Shown here: positions 1-8,793 of the stretch, piece after piece
Position numbering within the stretch: the stretch's first letter is position 1
Layout: every line of letters starts with the position of its first letter
Assembly: GCA_026390445.1 (NCBI GenBank)
Contig: JAPLFX010000095.1
Coordinates: forward strand, 1-49,984
Source of the DNA: Pseudomonadota bacterium
GTDB lineage: Bacteria > Bdellovibrionota_B > Oligoflexia > Oligoflexales > CAIYRB01
Reading direction: 5' to 3'
Length of the DNA: 49,984 nt
Translations under genes and position numbers: made by a program
Notes under the pieces: model-generated
Told to the model about the DNA's origin: nothing
Seen by the model: only the letters and a program-made list of their open reading frames with translations
Databases searched by the model: none

Positions 1-188
1 ATCTTGCGCACATACTCGCCGGCCCGGGGACCGAAGGCGATTTTGCTTTGCACGGAAGCGCCGAGTGCGGCGGCGATCGCTGCGTTATCCTGGAACATAT
101 CGTCGACGTCCGGCCTCATCACGAACTCGGCTTCGCCCCCCGCCCGAGGAAGTACAAGCGTGCCAGCTGTTGCGAGATGGTGCTTGCA
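1..188 (-). pseudogene. fragment resembling an IS91-type transposase
   Basis: On the minus strand a 62-codon open stretch runs off the left edge and is closed upstream by TAA at 191-189, with no convincing start. The readable part, about the last 45 residues, contains RPDVDDMF and then ASVQSKIAFGPRAGEYVRK. The second motif resembles the region of IS91-type 'putative transposase' proteins that reads roughly SVQGRIALGPRAGxRVRRIG. That is recall of the family, not a search result. Upstream reading is lost, so this is probably a decayed or truncated gene. Bases 192-450 show no other recognisable coding. Confidence 0.4.
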
Positions 189-450
189 TTAATAATGATA
201 CGGCCTCAGTCGAAGTACGCCGATGACCGGACATTGCCTATTGCTGGCCAAAAAATACTCGAGGCGGCGACCAAGAGATCCCTAGATCAGGGCGAAATTG
301 AGCGGCGCTCCATATAAAACGCCAGCATTAGGTCAGGGCAGATGGTGCATCATGGCCAAAACGACCCAGCCTGAGAGGGCGGTAGAGGCGGGCTGCTCAA
401 GTTGACCCCATCGAAATTACTACAAGCAGGCCTCAGATTGCCGCTTGAAA

Positions 451-480
451 TTGACAAACCACGGATCTATCGTGTATTGT
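451..480 (+). promoter_or_regulatory. sigma-70-type promoter for the DUF4143 ATPase gene
   Basis: A perfect -35 TTGACA lies at 451-456, and TATTGT at 475-480 makes a 4/6 -10 at 18-base spacing. The palindrome described next overlaps the -10, as expected for a repressible promoter. Confidence 0.5.
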
Positions 481-514
481 CATGACAATCAACGGTAATA
501 ACAGTGATTGTCAT
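476..514. promoter_or_regulatory. palindromic operator cluster (three ATTGTCAT half-sites)
   Basis: ATTGTCATGACAAT at 476-489 is a perfect 14-base palindrome sitting on the -10. A third half-site, ATTGTCAT at 507-514, is inverted relative to the second and lies just before the start codon at 527. Equivalently, ATGACAATCA (482-491) and TGATTGTCAT (505-514) form a perfect 10-base inverted repeat. Three half-sites across the promoter and leader suggest binding of a dimeric regulator, possibly the gene's own product, which has a central helix-turn-helix-like region. Confidence 0.55.
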
Positions 515-526
515 AAGAGAGCGTAA

Positions 527-1690
527 TTGCCTGATTTTAAAAGAAATCTTAGGCTTCCACAAGAGCCTCGGCAGACCTTCTTTCTGTGGGGGCCTCGCCA
601 GGCTGGTAAGACTAGCCTTCTCAAAGCTAGGTACCCCGACGCCCTCCGCATCGATCTGCTGAAGACGGAGCTGGAGCTGCGTTACCGGCTTGAACCCTTT
701 CGACTTCGCGAAGAGATAGCCCTACTTGGCCCCGGCAGACTAATTATCATCGACGAAATCCAAAAGGTGCCGGCGCTTCTTGACGAAGTTCACTTAGCCA
801 TCCAAGACCATGGGCGATGCTTTGCTCTGTGCGGTTCGAGTGCTCGCAAGGTGCGGCACGGTCATGCCAACCTTCTTGGTGGTCGGGCTTTGCGCTTCGA
901 ACTCTACGGTTTGGTAGCGGACGAAATTGGCGACGAATGCGACCTGCTTCGCCTGATCAATCACGGTTACCTCCCTAGCCATTATATTTCAGAGCAGCCG
1001 GCACCGATGCTTCGGGCATACACCCAAGACTATCTTAAGGAGGAAGTGCTGGCGGAAGGCTTGGTGCGAAATCTACCGAAGTTTTCCGACTTTCTTCGCT
1101 CTGCAGCTCTGGCCGACACCGAAATGGTCAGCTTGGCGACGATTGCGCGTGACTGTGGTGTGGCCGCGACCACGGTGCGTGACCATTACAGCATCTTGGT
1201 TGATACTTTGCTTGGCGATTTCTTACCAGCCTACACTCGTCGCCCCAAAAGGCGTGTCATTCAAGCCCCGAAGTTTTACTTTCACGACGTCGGTAGCGTG
1301 AATATGCTCGCCCAGCGCGGCAGAATTCAGCAGGGATCCGAGCTATTCGGTAAGGCCTTTGAAAATTGGGTCCATCACGAGCTCTACTGCTATGCGCGTT
1401 ATAGCGAACACTACTTTGACCTTTCCTACTGGCGGCTGGCTAGTGGTATCGAGGTAGACTTCATCTTAGGACATGGACAAATTGCCATCGAAGCCAAGGG
1501 CAAATCTAGGCTAAGCTCTGACGACCTTAAGGGTCTTAAAAACTTCGCAACCGATCACCCGGATGTGCAGCGACTGATCGTTGTGTGCTGCGAGCCGGTA
1601 AAACGACTCATCGACAACAAAATCCTAGTGCTCCCGTGGCAGGACTTTGCGAGGTCACTCTGGGCTGGTGAGATTTACACCAACGGTTGA
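527..1690 (+). CDS. AAA ATPase with C-terminal DUF4143 domain
   Basis: This 387-residue protein belongs to the AAA_14/DUF4143 family of bacterial P-loop ATPases. The biochemical role of the family is poorly defined, and its members often sit in accessory regions. Walker A is GPRQAGKT (residues 22-29) and Walker B is LIIIDE (72-77), followed by the family-typical IQKVP. The sensor-like CGSSARK is near residue 105. A middle segment around 200-225 looks like a winged-helix or helix-turn-helix. The C-terminal part (about 240-370) carries the DUF4143 nuclease-like signature, with a GxxFENWVHHEL stretch and the SGIEVDFIL...IAIEAKG core. The TTG start is chosen because AGAGAG lies just upstream and no earlier start fits behind the promoter. 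The length is normal and the gene looks intact, unlike its neighbours. Confidence 0.85.
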   Translation: MPDFKRNLRLPQEPRQTFFLWGPRQAGKTSLLKARYPDALRIDLLKTELELRYRLEPFRLREEIALLGPGRLIIIDEIQKVPALLDEVHLAIQDHGRCFALCGSSARKVRHGHANLLGGRALRFELYGLVADEIGDECDLLRLINHGYLPSHYISEQPAPMLRAYTQDYLKEEVLAEGLVRNLPKFSDFLRSAALADTEMVSLATIARDCGVAATTVRDHYSILVDTLLGDFLPAYTRRPKRRVIQAPKFYFHDVGSVNMLAQRGRIQQGSELFGKAFENWVHHELYCYARYSEHYFDLSYWRLASGIEVDFILGHGQIAIEAKGKSRLSSDDLKGLKNFATDHPDVQRLIVVCCEPVKRLIDNKILVLPWQDFARSLWAGEIYTNG

Positions 1691-1845
1691 AATGGTATAC
1701 AAGTGGCTGCCGTTGCCATTTTGCAAATCGTTTTTGATCTCTAAGGAGCATGGGCGCAGCATAGAGCTTTTTGCAGGTATTGCATTGAAGCTGGTCGATA
1801 GTTGCGTTTCTCGCCCAATGACTCGCCTCGTTTCAGTGCCCTTGG

Positions 1846-1944
1846 CGCAACAATTTCCTTGCCATAGTCGAGCACATAGATGCGGTCGCAGACCTTCATG
1901 ACCAGGCTCATATCGTGCTCTATAAGCACGATGGTGAGGGTTTT
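1846..1944 (-). pseudogene. fragment of a LivG-type branched-chain amino acid ABC ATPase
   Basis: The minus strand encodes KTLTIVLIEHDMSLVMKVCD followed by RIYVLDYGKEI. This is the D-loop/H-loop end of LivG/LivF-type transporter ATPases, with the switch histidine in IEHD. Walker A, the Q-loop and the signature motif are absent upstream, and the sequence after the fragment does not match the family's usual C-terminus. It is a relic of a transporter gene, probably cut by rearrangement. The rest of 1691-2045 shows nothing else recognisable. Confidence 0.75.
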
Positions 1945-2045
1945 TGGGAAAGCGAGGATTGAGTGGCCTCTTTGGCCTGACGTTTGCAAAACACAAGAAG
2001 CGTCAGAGCATCGATAAAAGCCCCAATCCAATCGGCACATGAAAA

Positions 2046-3902
2046 TTACTGGGCCACTTTTATGCGCGGACCAGATTGCTCTTGCTTAAGACGCTCATCA
2101 AGACGCTTGCGAATGTCTTCAGGACTACAAATATACACTGCCGCATTCAACTTGACTGCCTCCTTTGGCATTCCGTATACCGTACAAGTAGCTTCATTCT
2201 GCGCAAACGTTTGCGCTCCGCTTTGCCGAAGCTTCAACAATCCATTGGCCCCGTCGCGCCCCATACCGGTAAGAAGCCCTGCAAATATCTGCCGGCGACA
2301 GAGTGCAGCAGAATCAAAAAGAAAATCAACGCTGGGCCGATGACTGCTAATGGCAGGTACATCGCTGACAATTAGGCGAAGCTGTCCTCCGACATTTTTA
2401 ACACCAATATGATAGTCCCCGAGGGCTGCATAGAGGTGGCCCTTCTCTACTATAGCGTCATGCTTCATTTGACCGAGTGGAAGCCCCGAAGACCTGGACA
2501 ACCTTTCGGCGAATTCTCTAGCAAAGACCGCTGTGATGTGCTGTACAATGAAAACCGCTGGCGATGAAGGCGGCAAATTCTTTAGAAGCCTTACTAACAC
2601 CTCTGTCCCGCCCGTACTGGCGCCAAACAGGACTAAATCAGGGTGGCCGCCTACAGACACTTTCACAGCCTCACCAACATAAGCCTTGGCGACCCGAATC
2701 AAATCGAAGCTACTAACCGGCTTAAGTATCACTTCGCTACAACCGATCTGCAACCCATCTTCAGCCATGCGACTATCTGCCAAACCAGAAATAACAACAA
2801 ATGCACCCTTATAACCGATGCCATGAGCAGCCTTGCACAGTTCCAAGCCATTTTTCCCCGGCATTCTGAAATCGGACAGCACAAGCCCGATGCCGCCCTT
2901 TTCTAACAGGCCCATGGCCTCTTCAGCACATGAAGCTGCCAAAACATCAAATCCCTCTGTAGAAAGATACTCGACCATCAAACTTTTGAATGAATCGTCG
3001 TCGTCTACGACCAAAATCCTTCGCGCCCCGACCTTGACACTTTTGACGGTAGCCTCTACGGCCATAACACGACGATTTTGGCCACCAACCAGACCCTTAA
3101 TTGCATAGGTTGCCTGACCAACCGAGACGAAATGCGAGCCGGATAATGCACTTGTTTCGCTCACACCAGTACAGAAATGACCAAACGGGGCCACCCTATC
3201 TAAAAGGTGTTCGACAATTTTCGTAACATCCGCCGCTTCAAAATATATGAGCATATTACGGCAAATGACAAAATCATACTTTTCGGCTTCGATTGGCGGC
3301 TGTAAAATATTCACAGTTTTAAAACGTACATTCGCGCGAATGCTAGGCCTTATCGCAAATTCTCCGCCGCTCATGTCTCCAATTTGACTAAAATAGGAAG
3401 AGAATCGACTCTCAACTCCGTCGATTTGGTTGGCGTCGTAAACGCCATGGCGAGCAGTTCTTAAGCTAATCGGGTCGATATCACAGCCTTCAATTTCAAA
3501 GCTAAAATTTGCATGCGTTCTCCTGAAATTTTGCAGGACGGCTGCAATGGAGTAGACCTCTTCGCCAGTCGAACACGCTACAGACAGGACACGAAATACA
3601 GACTTTTCGCTAGTGTTTTGGAATCTCTCAGAGAGAATCTTCTCCAGCCTTTCAAAAGCCCCGCGCTCGCGGAACCACCCTGTTGTATGAATAGTGACAG
3701 CCGAAAGCAGGTACGGCATCTCTTCGTCATTCGCATCGACCACAACCAGGTACTCTTCCAAATTTTGACAGCCAACCTCTGTCATCCGAGTTGCTACATT
3801 TTGAACAATAATGCTGTGATGTGTACTATTAACCTTGGTGCCCGTAAGTTCTCGAGCCAGGCTCATAATAATTTCCGTATCTTCTGCGTCAAACGTCAGC
3901 AT
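2046..3902 (-). CDS. CheR-REC-CheB fusion: receptor methyltransferase and methylesterase
   Basis: One 618-residue chain carries both receptor-adaptation enzymes. Residues 1-275 are CheR: the VACSTGEEVYS SAM-binding motif (108-118), the acidic GCDID (139-143) and ICRNMLIYF (213-221). The usual Asn of the NxTxFFR motif is His here (IHTTGWFR). Residues 295-410 are a receiver domain with acidic pocket 300-303, phospho-acceptor Asp344 and Lys394. Residues 420-600 are the CheB esterase, with Ser429 in GASTGG, His455 in VQH and Asp550 in GMGRDG, so the triad is complete. The enzymes add and remove methyl groups on MCP glutamates. It is the last gene of the che operon, 3 bases after the MCP gene. Common CheB/CheR fusions have CheB first; this order is the reverse. 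Confidence 0.93.
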   Translation of the reverse strand: MLTFDAEDTEIIMSLARELTGTKVNSTHHSIIVQNVATRMTEVGCQNLEEYLVVVDANDEEMPYLLSAVTIHTTGWFRERGAFERLEKILSERFQNTSEKSVFRVLSVACSTGEEVYSIAAVLQNFRRTHANFSFEIEGCDIDPISLRTARHGVYDANQIDGVESRFSSYFSQIGDMSGGEFAIRPSIRANVRFKTVNILQPPIEAEKYDFVICRNMLIYFEAADVTKIVEHLLDRVAPFGHFCTGVSETSALSGSHFVSVGQATYAIKGLVGGQNRRVMAVEATVKSVKVGARRILVVDDDDSFKSLMVEYLSTEGFDVLAASCAEEAMGLLEKGGIGLVLSDFRMPGKNGLELCKAAHGIGYKGAFVVISGLADSRMAEDGLQIGCSEVILKPVSSFDLIRVAKAYVGEAVKVSVGGHPDLVLFGASTGGTEVLVRLLKNLPPSSPAVFIVQHITAVFAREFAERLSRSSGLPLGQMKHDAIVEKGHLYAALGDYHIGVKNVGGQLRLIVSDVPAISSHRPSVDFLFDSAALCRRQIFAGLLTGMGRDGANGLLKLRQSGAQTFAQNEATCTVYGMPKEAVKLNAAVYICSPEDIRKRLDERLKQEQSGPRIKVAQ

Positions 3903-3905
3903 CTA

Positions 3906-5594
3906 TTAACCGACCTTTTTTGATTCCAATTCGACACCATCCTGGGGGCCATCACTACCTTGGGGACGACCCTTTCTCCCGAGGATCCGCCGATTTGATT
4001 GAGCTGACTTACTCGGGCCTTGCTCCAATTCGACTGCTTCGCCTGAACCTTTGAATGAATTCTGATCCTCATTTAATATGAGTTCCAATCGGGAATGCTT
4101 CTTTTTCTTACCAGCAACCTTATCGATCTCACTGCCCGTCACTAAATATTTCATACTCTTATCCACGGCCCGCAAGGTGTCAGAAATCTTCATAATTTCG
4201 CCACCTAACTTGGCATTGTTTTGTGCCAATTGATTCGTGGCCGTGGTGGACTGATTCATTTGACTAAGCGCAACTGAGGTCTGCGAAACACCCGACTCTT
4301 GTTCACGCGAGGCTGCACTGATTTGATCAACCTTATCCGAAATCGCCTCGACGGACTTCACAATCGAGCTAAAGGCCTTAGACGACAAGTCGCTGGTTCT
4401 TTCGCCATCTTGAACTGATCTGGTCGTACCTTCGATAATGTCTGTCACATGTGTCGCAGATGACCCGAGCAACTCGCGAATTTCGGTGGATGCCTTTCCT
4501 GACAATGTGGCCAAACTCGCAACTTCATTCGCCACAACCGCAAAGCCCTTACCATGATGTCCCGCTCGCGCCGCCTCGATTGAGGCATTGACAGCCAAAA
4601 GCTGCGTCTTGAAGACAACGTCATTGATGACATTTGTTTTGGCCGCGATATTATCAATGACTTTGACGATCTCTTTAAGGCGGCTACTTGAGCTCGAAAT
4701 CGACTTCATCGAGCTCGCCATGTCTTCCATAACCGCAACGCCATCTCGTGCCTCTACCAGCACATCTTTCGACAACTCCGAAGTGACCGATGCATTTCTC
4801 GTTGTTTGACTAAGCATGGAACTAATTTGCGTCATCGAACTCACCGATTCCTGAATGGCTGCTGATAGATGCGAGGACTGCTCAGCGAGTGACGTCGACA
4901 CTGAAAGTATTCCCTCAGCCTCGCGCCTCATCGACTGAGTTGCGCTACTCATATGTGATTGCACTTTTGAAAGGCTACCCGAGGTCTTTGACAGAGCAAC
5001 CATCGTGAAGGTCGATACGATTAGCGAACCTACCAGCACCAAAAGTATGATAGTTTTCATACTCGTCCGCACAGCTGAAACAAAACTATCATTTGCCTCC
5101 TTTGTTAATCTGATCGATGTTTCCGAAATCCTTTGCGAAAGCAAATCATAGGTCTTACGTAGCGGCAGGTACTTGGTCAGAAACACAGTTTGTGCGTCCT
5201 TCAATTTACCCTTCTTCACCAAGTCCATAACCTCATCTTCTGCTGGATTTAACTTCTTCTCATCTAATTCACCCAGCTCAGCAATCGCAGCCACGAGTTC
5301 AGGATTTTTTGTAAGCGCAAGCATCTGCTTAAGAGCATCCGCATTATGATCATCAGATTCCTTCTTTCTTTTGGCCTCTAACTCATCTTTTGGATTGAGT
5401 AGATAGCCCTTCATTGCACTACCCATTTCGGCAACATAAGCGCGAGACAGTAGTGCAAGTTCGTTCACACGTTCAATGTCGGCATTTGACTCAATGCCAT
5501 TCATTGTCCTGTATGCGAACGAAGCCACTGTTAATGCTAGAGCCAATAATGGTAACTGCAGAATCAAAAACCGTTGCTTCAAACTTAAACGCAT
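3906..5594 (-). CDS. methyl-accepting chemotaxis protein with 4-helix-bundle sensor
   Basis: This transmembrane chemoreceptor has about 562 residues. TM1 lies near the N-terminus ([17 protein letters not shown]). A periplasmic helical region of about 150 residues follows, then TM2 ([15 protein letters not shown], near 180-200) and a cytoplasmic coiled-coil signalling domain. The hairpin tip reads [17 protein letters not shown] then [13 protein letters not shown], a variant of the usual EAARAGExGRGF tip with His in place of Glu. The ATG at 5594 is preferred over the TTG at 5630 because AAGGAG lies 9 bases upstream. The tail (about 490-562) is charged and has no NWETF-like tether. The hairpin is nearly identical to that of the upstream MCP, suggesting duplication and a mixed array. 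Confidence 0.92.
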   Translation of the reverse strand: MRLSLKQRFLILQLPLLALALTVASFAYRTMNGIESNADIERVNELALLSRAYVAEMGSAMKGYLLNPKDELEAKRKKESDDHNADALKQMLALTKNPELVAAIAELGELDEKKLNPAEDEVMDLVKKGKLKDAQTVFLTKYLPLRKTYDLLSQRISETSIRLTKEANDSFVSAVRTSMKTIILLVLVGSLIVSTFTMVALSKTSGSLSKVQSHMSSATQSMRREAEGILSVSTSLAEQSSHLSAAIQESVSSMTQISSMLSQTTRNASVTSELSKDVLVEARDGVAVMEDMASSMKSISSSSSRLKEIVKVIDNIAAKTNVINDVVFKTQLLAVNASIEAARAGHHGKGFAVVANEVASLATLSGKASTEIRELLGSSATHVTDIIEGTTRSVQDGERTSDLSSKAFSSIVKSVEAISDKVDQISAASREQESGVSQTSVALSQMNQSTTATNQLAQNNAKLGGEIMKISDTLRAVDKSMKYLVTGSEIDKVAGKKKKHSRLELILNEDQNSFKGSGEAVELEQGPSKSAQSNRRILGRKGRPQGSDGPQDGVELESKKVG

Positions 5595-5626
5595 GATCCT
5601 ATGCTCCTTCTTATGCTTCAGACATT

Positions 5627-8248
5627 TCAAGATACCTTAGACTGCTTGCCTTTGGCGAATTCACCATATTTTATGTCCACGCCCATAATATGGGCAGATA
5701 ACCATGTACGCAAAAATCCAAACAGATCTTCGCTAATCGCACCGTCCGCTTTAAAGTTTTTTGCATATTCATCTAAGCGTTCAATGAGGTTCCTGTGAAT
5801 CAACTTGTGCGAATCAGCCTGTGGAAATCCAATAGAGTCGAAAAAGTCTTCTTCATGTCGAAAATGTTTGATGGTATAGGCTGACAGCTCCTCTAAGATC
5901 GCAAATTGTTCCTTGACTGCACCACCTCGTGTCCATTCTTGCTCCAAACTAGCCATCAACTTCAGCAATCTTTTGTGCTCGTCGTTCATATCCTCTACAC
6001 CTACATCATACCCAGGTTGCCAAGAAAAGCGGGTGGCGCCGCCTGACTTGCTCGATTCTTGGCCACCTTGGGCTCGGCTTTGTTCCACTGCTCTCTCTGT
6101 CGGCTGCACACTACGCAGTCCCGCCTTTCTCGAAATTCTTGCGGCAAGTTCGCTCTTCGATAAGGACTTTCCCGGTGAAGCAGAAATATCCGTCACCCGG
6201 GCTATCACTGGAGGTTGTTTAGGAGGATCTTCAAATGATGGTGTGGATTCCACATTGACTGCTGGCGGGCTAGTCTCTGTAAGTTCTGGTGCCAGGAACG
6301 CATCGACACCCTGAAGCCTCTGCTTTCTGGCCTTTGCTTTCGCTCGATCCTCAATGCCAAATAGGACGAAACTCATGGCTCGCTCGACGCTTTCCAATTG
6401 CTTGCCTTCGTCTCTGATTTGATCACTGAGCAGGGAGTTTTCTGCGGCAAGATCCGTATTGGCTCTGGAGGCCGTATTAAGTTCTCCCATGGCCTGTGAC
6501 GTCTGCCTTACGCCAACTTCCTGTTCTTTTGTCCCGTCATAGATCTGTTGGACTCGATCGTTGATTTCATTTACCGCACTTGAGATTCCATCAAATGCTT
6601 GAAGCGCTATCCCTGATATTTTTCGCCCTGACTCAACACTTTCCGATGTATTCTTTACAATAGCTGTCACCTGAGTCCGGGATTCGTCCAGCAGCATACG
6701 GATTTCTGAGGCAGCCTTACCGCTCAACGTAGCGAGACTCGCAACTTCATTGGCGACCACAGCAAAACCCTTGCCGTGATGTCCGGCACGTGCCGCTTCT
6801 ATGGAGGCGTTAACCGCCAATAATTGCGTTTTAAATACAATGTCATTGATAATCACTGTTTTTCCAGCAATGCCTTCGATAATTTTGACTATATCCTTAA
6901 GACGTGCATTTGCCGTGCTTATCGCCTCCATCGAGGACGCCAGGGCACGCATGGTGTCGGCGCCATCCCTGGTGTGCTCTAATGTCTGGCGCGAAAGCTC
7001 ATTTGCGGATTCGGTATGACTCGTCGATTGTGCCAACATCGACGTCATCTCAGCAGTAGCCGCCACAGACTCTCGAACTGCTGCTGCCTCTTGACTTGAA
7101 GCCAAGGCGGATTTCTGCGCCGACGCACTCAGGGTCACACCCGAAGATTGTATCGAAGCAGTGATGCTGCGAAGCTTGGCAAGAATACGCGCTGTCCCCG
7201 TTGTAACTGAACTTTGTACGAGTAGTGCCAACGCCAAGGTCACAGCCCATAAACCGACAAAAACGACCAAGCCGAGCGTCTTGTCGTATTCAACATGGGC
7301 AATCCGCGCTAGAAATAATTGATCCATCGCCGACTGTTGGTCATTGACAGTCGCCTCTATCTGAGACATCAAGCGATCTACCATTTTGATAGTTTCCGCT
7401 GGCGACTTCGAGGTAGTACCACTGAGTTCCTTTTGAACAAGGTCAGCACTCGTCACAAGAGACGCGAGTTTATCCTTCACCACCGTTTGCAAGAATTCAT
7501 TGGTTGTTGGCAAATTCATGTCCTCGTTTATAGACGAGGTGGTGCTATCAGCAATATGTTGCATGTCGGATTTAAATAAACTAGCCATAGCCCTCTGGTC
7601 AGCGTATTCGTCCTGGCTTATCTTTGGCTTTTTGCTTAGCGAAAAATGCATGAATGTCAGTGCGTACAAATGATCTATTGCTGATGGAATGGCGATGTTC
7701 GTCGAATCCATAAGGTAAAATGAGTTTAATTCGGGATCTAGGACCAGATTCGAAGTGTCACCAACATGGGTGATCAGATCTTTCAAATTCCCGAGTAATT
7801 TCCGCACTACTATTGCCCGCTGGGCATTATCCTTAATGACTTTCAGCTGGAGCCAAGACTTAAGCAAGTTGTCTGGATGGGCTTCGTCTCGTTTCCTTTT
7901 AGACAGTCCTTGTTCGGTCGCTTGGAGAGCATGGCCGTATACTTCCTGAACGCCTCTCAATTCCTCAAAATATTTTGTAATCTTGGCATCAGAGTCATTT
8001 AAATTAAAGCCATCAGGAATCTGAACATCTTTTGCGGCTATATTTGATATCACATCATAGCGGGACATCTCATTGAGCAAACCTATCACGGGACGTAAAT
8101 AGGCATTGCCCTTTGCCTCTGATTCGGCGAATTGAACGACCTTGTTTTTCTCGACGATAGCCAAGGTGAGCAGTGCCATAATGGGAACCGTGTACGCGAG
8201 GTTCACAAGGGCCAATTTGATTCCAAGAGAAAACTTCAGATTCATCAC
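5627..8248 (-). CDS. MCP fused to C-terminal hemerythrin (oxygen-type chemoreceptor)
   Basis: This is an 873-residue receptor. TM1 is near residues 10-30, a large helical periplasmic sensor spans about 35-330, TM2 is at about 330-350, and the MCP signalling domain covers about 370-640. Its hairpin [12 protein letters not shown]...[12 protein letters not shown] matches that of the next MCP. After a Ser/Pro-rich linker, residues 741-873 are a bacteriohemerythrin domain. All seven usual di-iron ligands can be placed: His758, His795, Glu799, His814, His818, His853 and Asp858. By analogy with DcrH-type receptors it probably senses O2 or the iron redox state. Here the domain is cytoplasmic at the C-terminus. 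Start is GTG 8248 or ATG 8245, behind AGGGGGCG. The stop overlaps the upstream TTG candidate of the next gene, but that gene more likely starts at 5594. Confidence 0.93.
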   Translation of the reverse strand: MMNLKFSLGIKLALVNLAYTVPIMALLTLAIVEKNKVVQFAESEAKGNAYLRPVIGLLNEMSRYDVISNIAAKDVQIPDGFNLNDSDAKITKYFEELRGVQEVYGHALQATEQGLSKRKRDEAHPDNLLKSWLQLKVIKDNAQRAIVVRKLLGNLKDLITHVGDTSNLVLDPELNSFYLMDSTNIAIPSAIDHLYALTFMHFSLSKKPKISQDEYADQRAMASLFKSDMQHIADSTTSSINEDMNLPTTNEFLQTVVKDKLASLVTSADLVQKELSGTTSKSPAETIKMVDRLMSQIEATVNDQQSAMDQLFLARIAHVEYDKTLGLVVFVGLWAVTLALALLVQSSVTTGTARILAKLRSITASIQSSGVTLSASAQKSALASSQEAAAVRESVAATAEMTSMLAQSTSHTESANELSRQTLEHTRDGADTMRALASSMEAISTANARLKDIVKIIEGIAGKTVIINDIVFKTQLLAVNASIEAARAGHHGKGFAVVANEVASLATLSGKAASEIRMLLDESRTQVTAIVKNTSESVESGRKISGIALQAFDGISSAVNEINDRVQQIYDGTKEQEVGVRQTSQAMGELNTASRANTDLAAENSLLSDQIRDEGKQLESVERAMSFVLFGIEDRAKAKARKQRLQGVDAFLAPELTETSPPAVNVESTPSFEDPPKQPPVIARVTDISASPGKSLSKSELAARISRKAGLRSVQPTERAVEQSRAQGGQESSKSGGATRFSWQPGYDVGVEDMNDEHKRLLKLMASLEQEWTRGGAVKEQFAILEELSAYTIKHFRHEEDFFDSIGFPQADSHKLIHRNLIERLDEYAKNFKADGAISEDLFGFLRTWLSAHIMGVDIKYGEFAKGKQSKVS

Positions 8249-8257
8249 CGCCCCCTA

Positions 8258-8782
8258 CTATGCTTCCTTGACGAGCATTTTTGATCGTTCAATGTTCGTC
8301 AATTCATCATGCGAAAGGACGGCCTTCAAGTCGATGATTGTAATCATTTTCTGATCTAGTTTTCCAATGCCGATGATATACTTGGACGGTATCGACGAGA
8401 CGATGTTAGGTCGCCATTCCACATCATTCGGCAAGATCACGGAAACTGATGCGATTTGGTCCACAGATGACGCAATCGCGCCCGACTCGGTATCAAATAC
8501 CAGTAGGACCGAGCGTGTCGCTTTGGGAGCGTCGATCGAAAAGCGGATTCTCAAATCGACAACGCCAATAATTTGCCCGCGTAGATTGCATACTCCCTGA
8601 AACGACGGAACGGTATTCGGCACGCTCTTGGTCGGCAAAAATTCGACAACCTCTCGCACCTCGAGTAGCTTGGCACCGTAGTACTCTTCGCCCAGTGCAA
8701 ATATGATGTATTTGTTCTCGTCGGCGGCATCGCCCTGGCTTTCGAGGGGGACTACCGTGTGCAATCCCAATGATTCCTGCAT
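8258..8782 (-). CDS. cheW: CheW chemotaxis coupling protein
   Basis: This protein of about 174 residues is a single CheW (SH3-like) domain that bridges MCPs to the CheA kinase. Recognisable features are the early YIIFALGEEYYG strand, the LREVV-type segment (EVREVVEFLPTKSVPN), VCNLRGQIIGVVDLR, and a late IIDLKAVLS. The ATG at 8782 is favoured over the GTG at 8797, which overlaps the cheA stop, because AAGGAG lies 6 bases before the ATG. It is the second gene of the operon and stops 9 bases before the MCP-hemerythrin start. The N-terminal 20 residues are an unconserved extension. Confidence 0.93.
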   Translation of the reverse strand: MQESLGLHTVVPLESQGDAADENKYIIFALGEEYYGAKLLEVREVVEFLPTKSVPNTVPSFQGVCNLRGQIIGVVDLRIRFSIDAPKATRSVLLVFDTESGAIASSVDQIASVSVILPNDVEWRPNIVSSIPSKYIIGIGKLDQKMITIIDLKAVLSHDELTNIERSKMLVKEA

Positions 8783-8793
8783 AAATAACTCCT

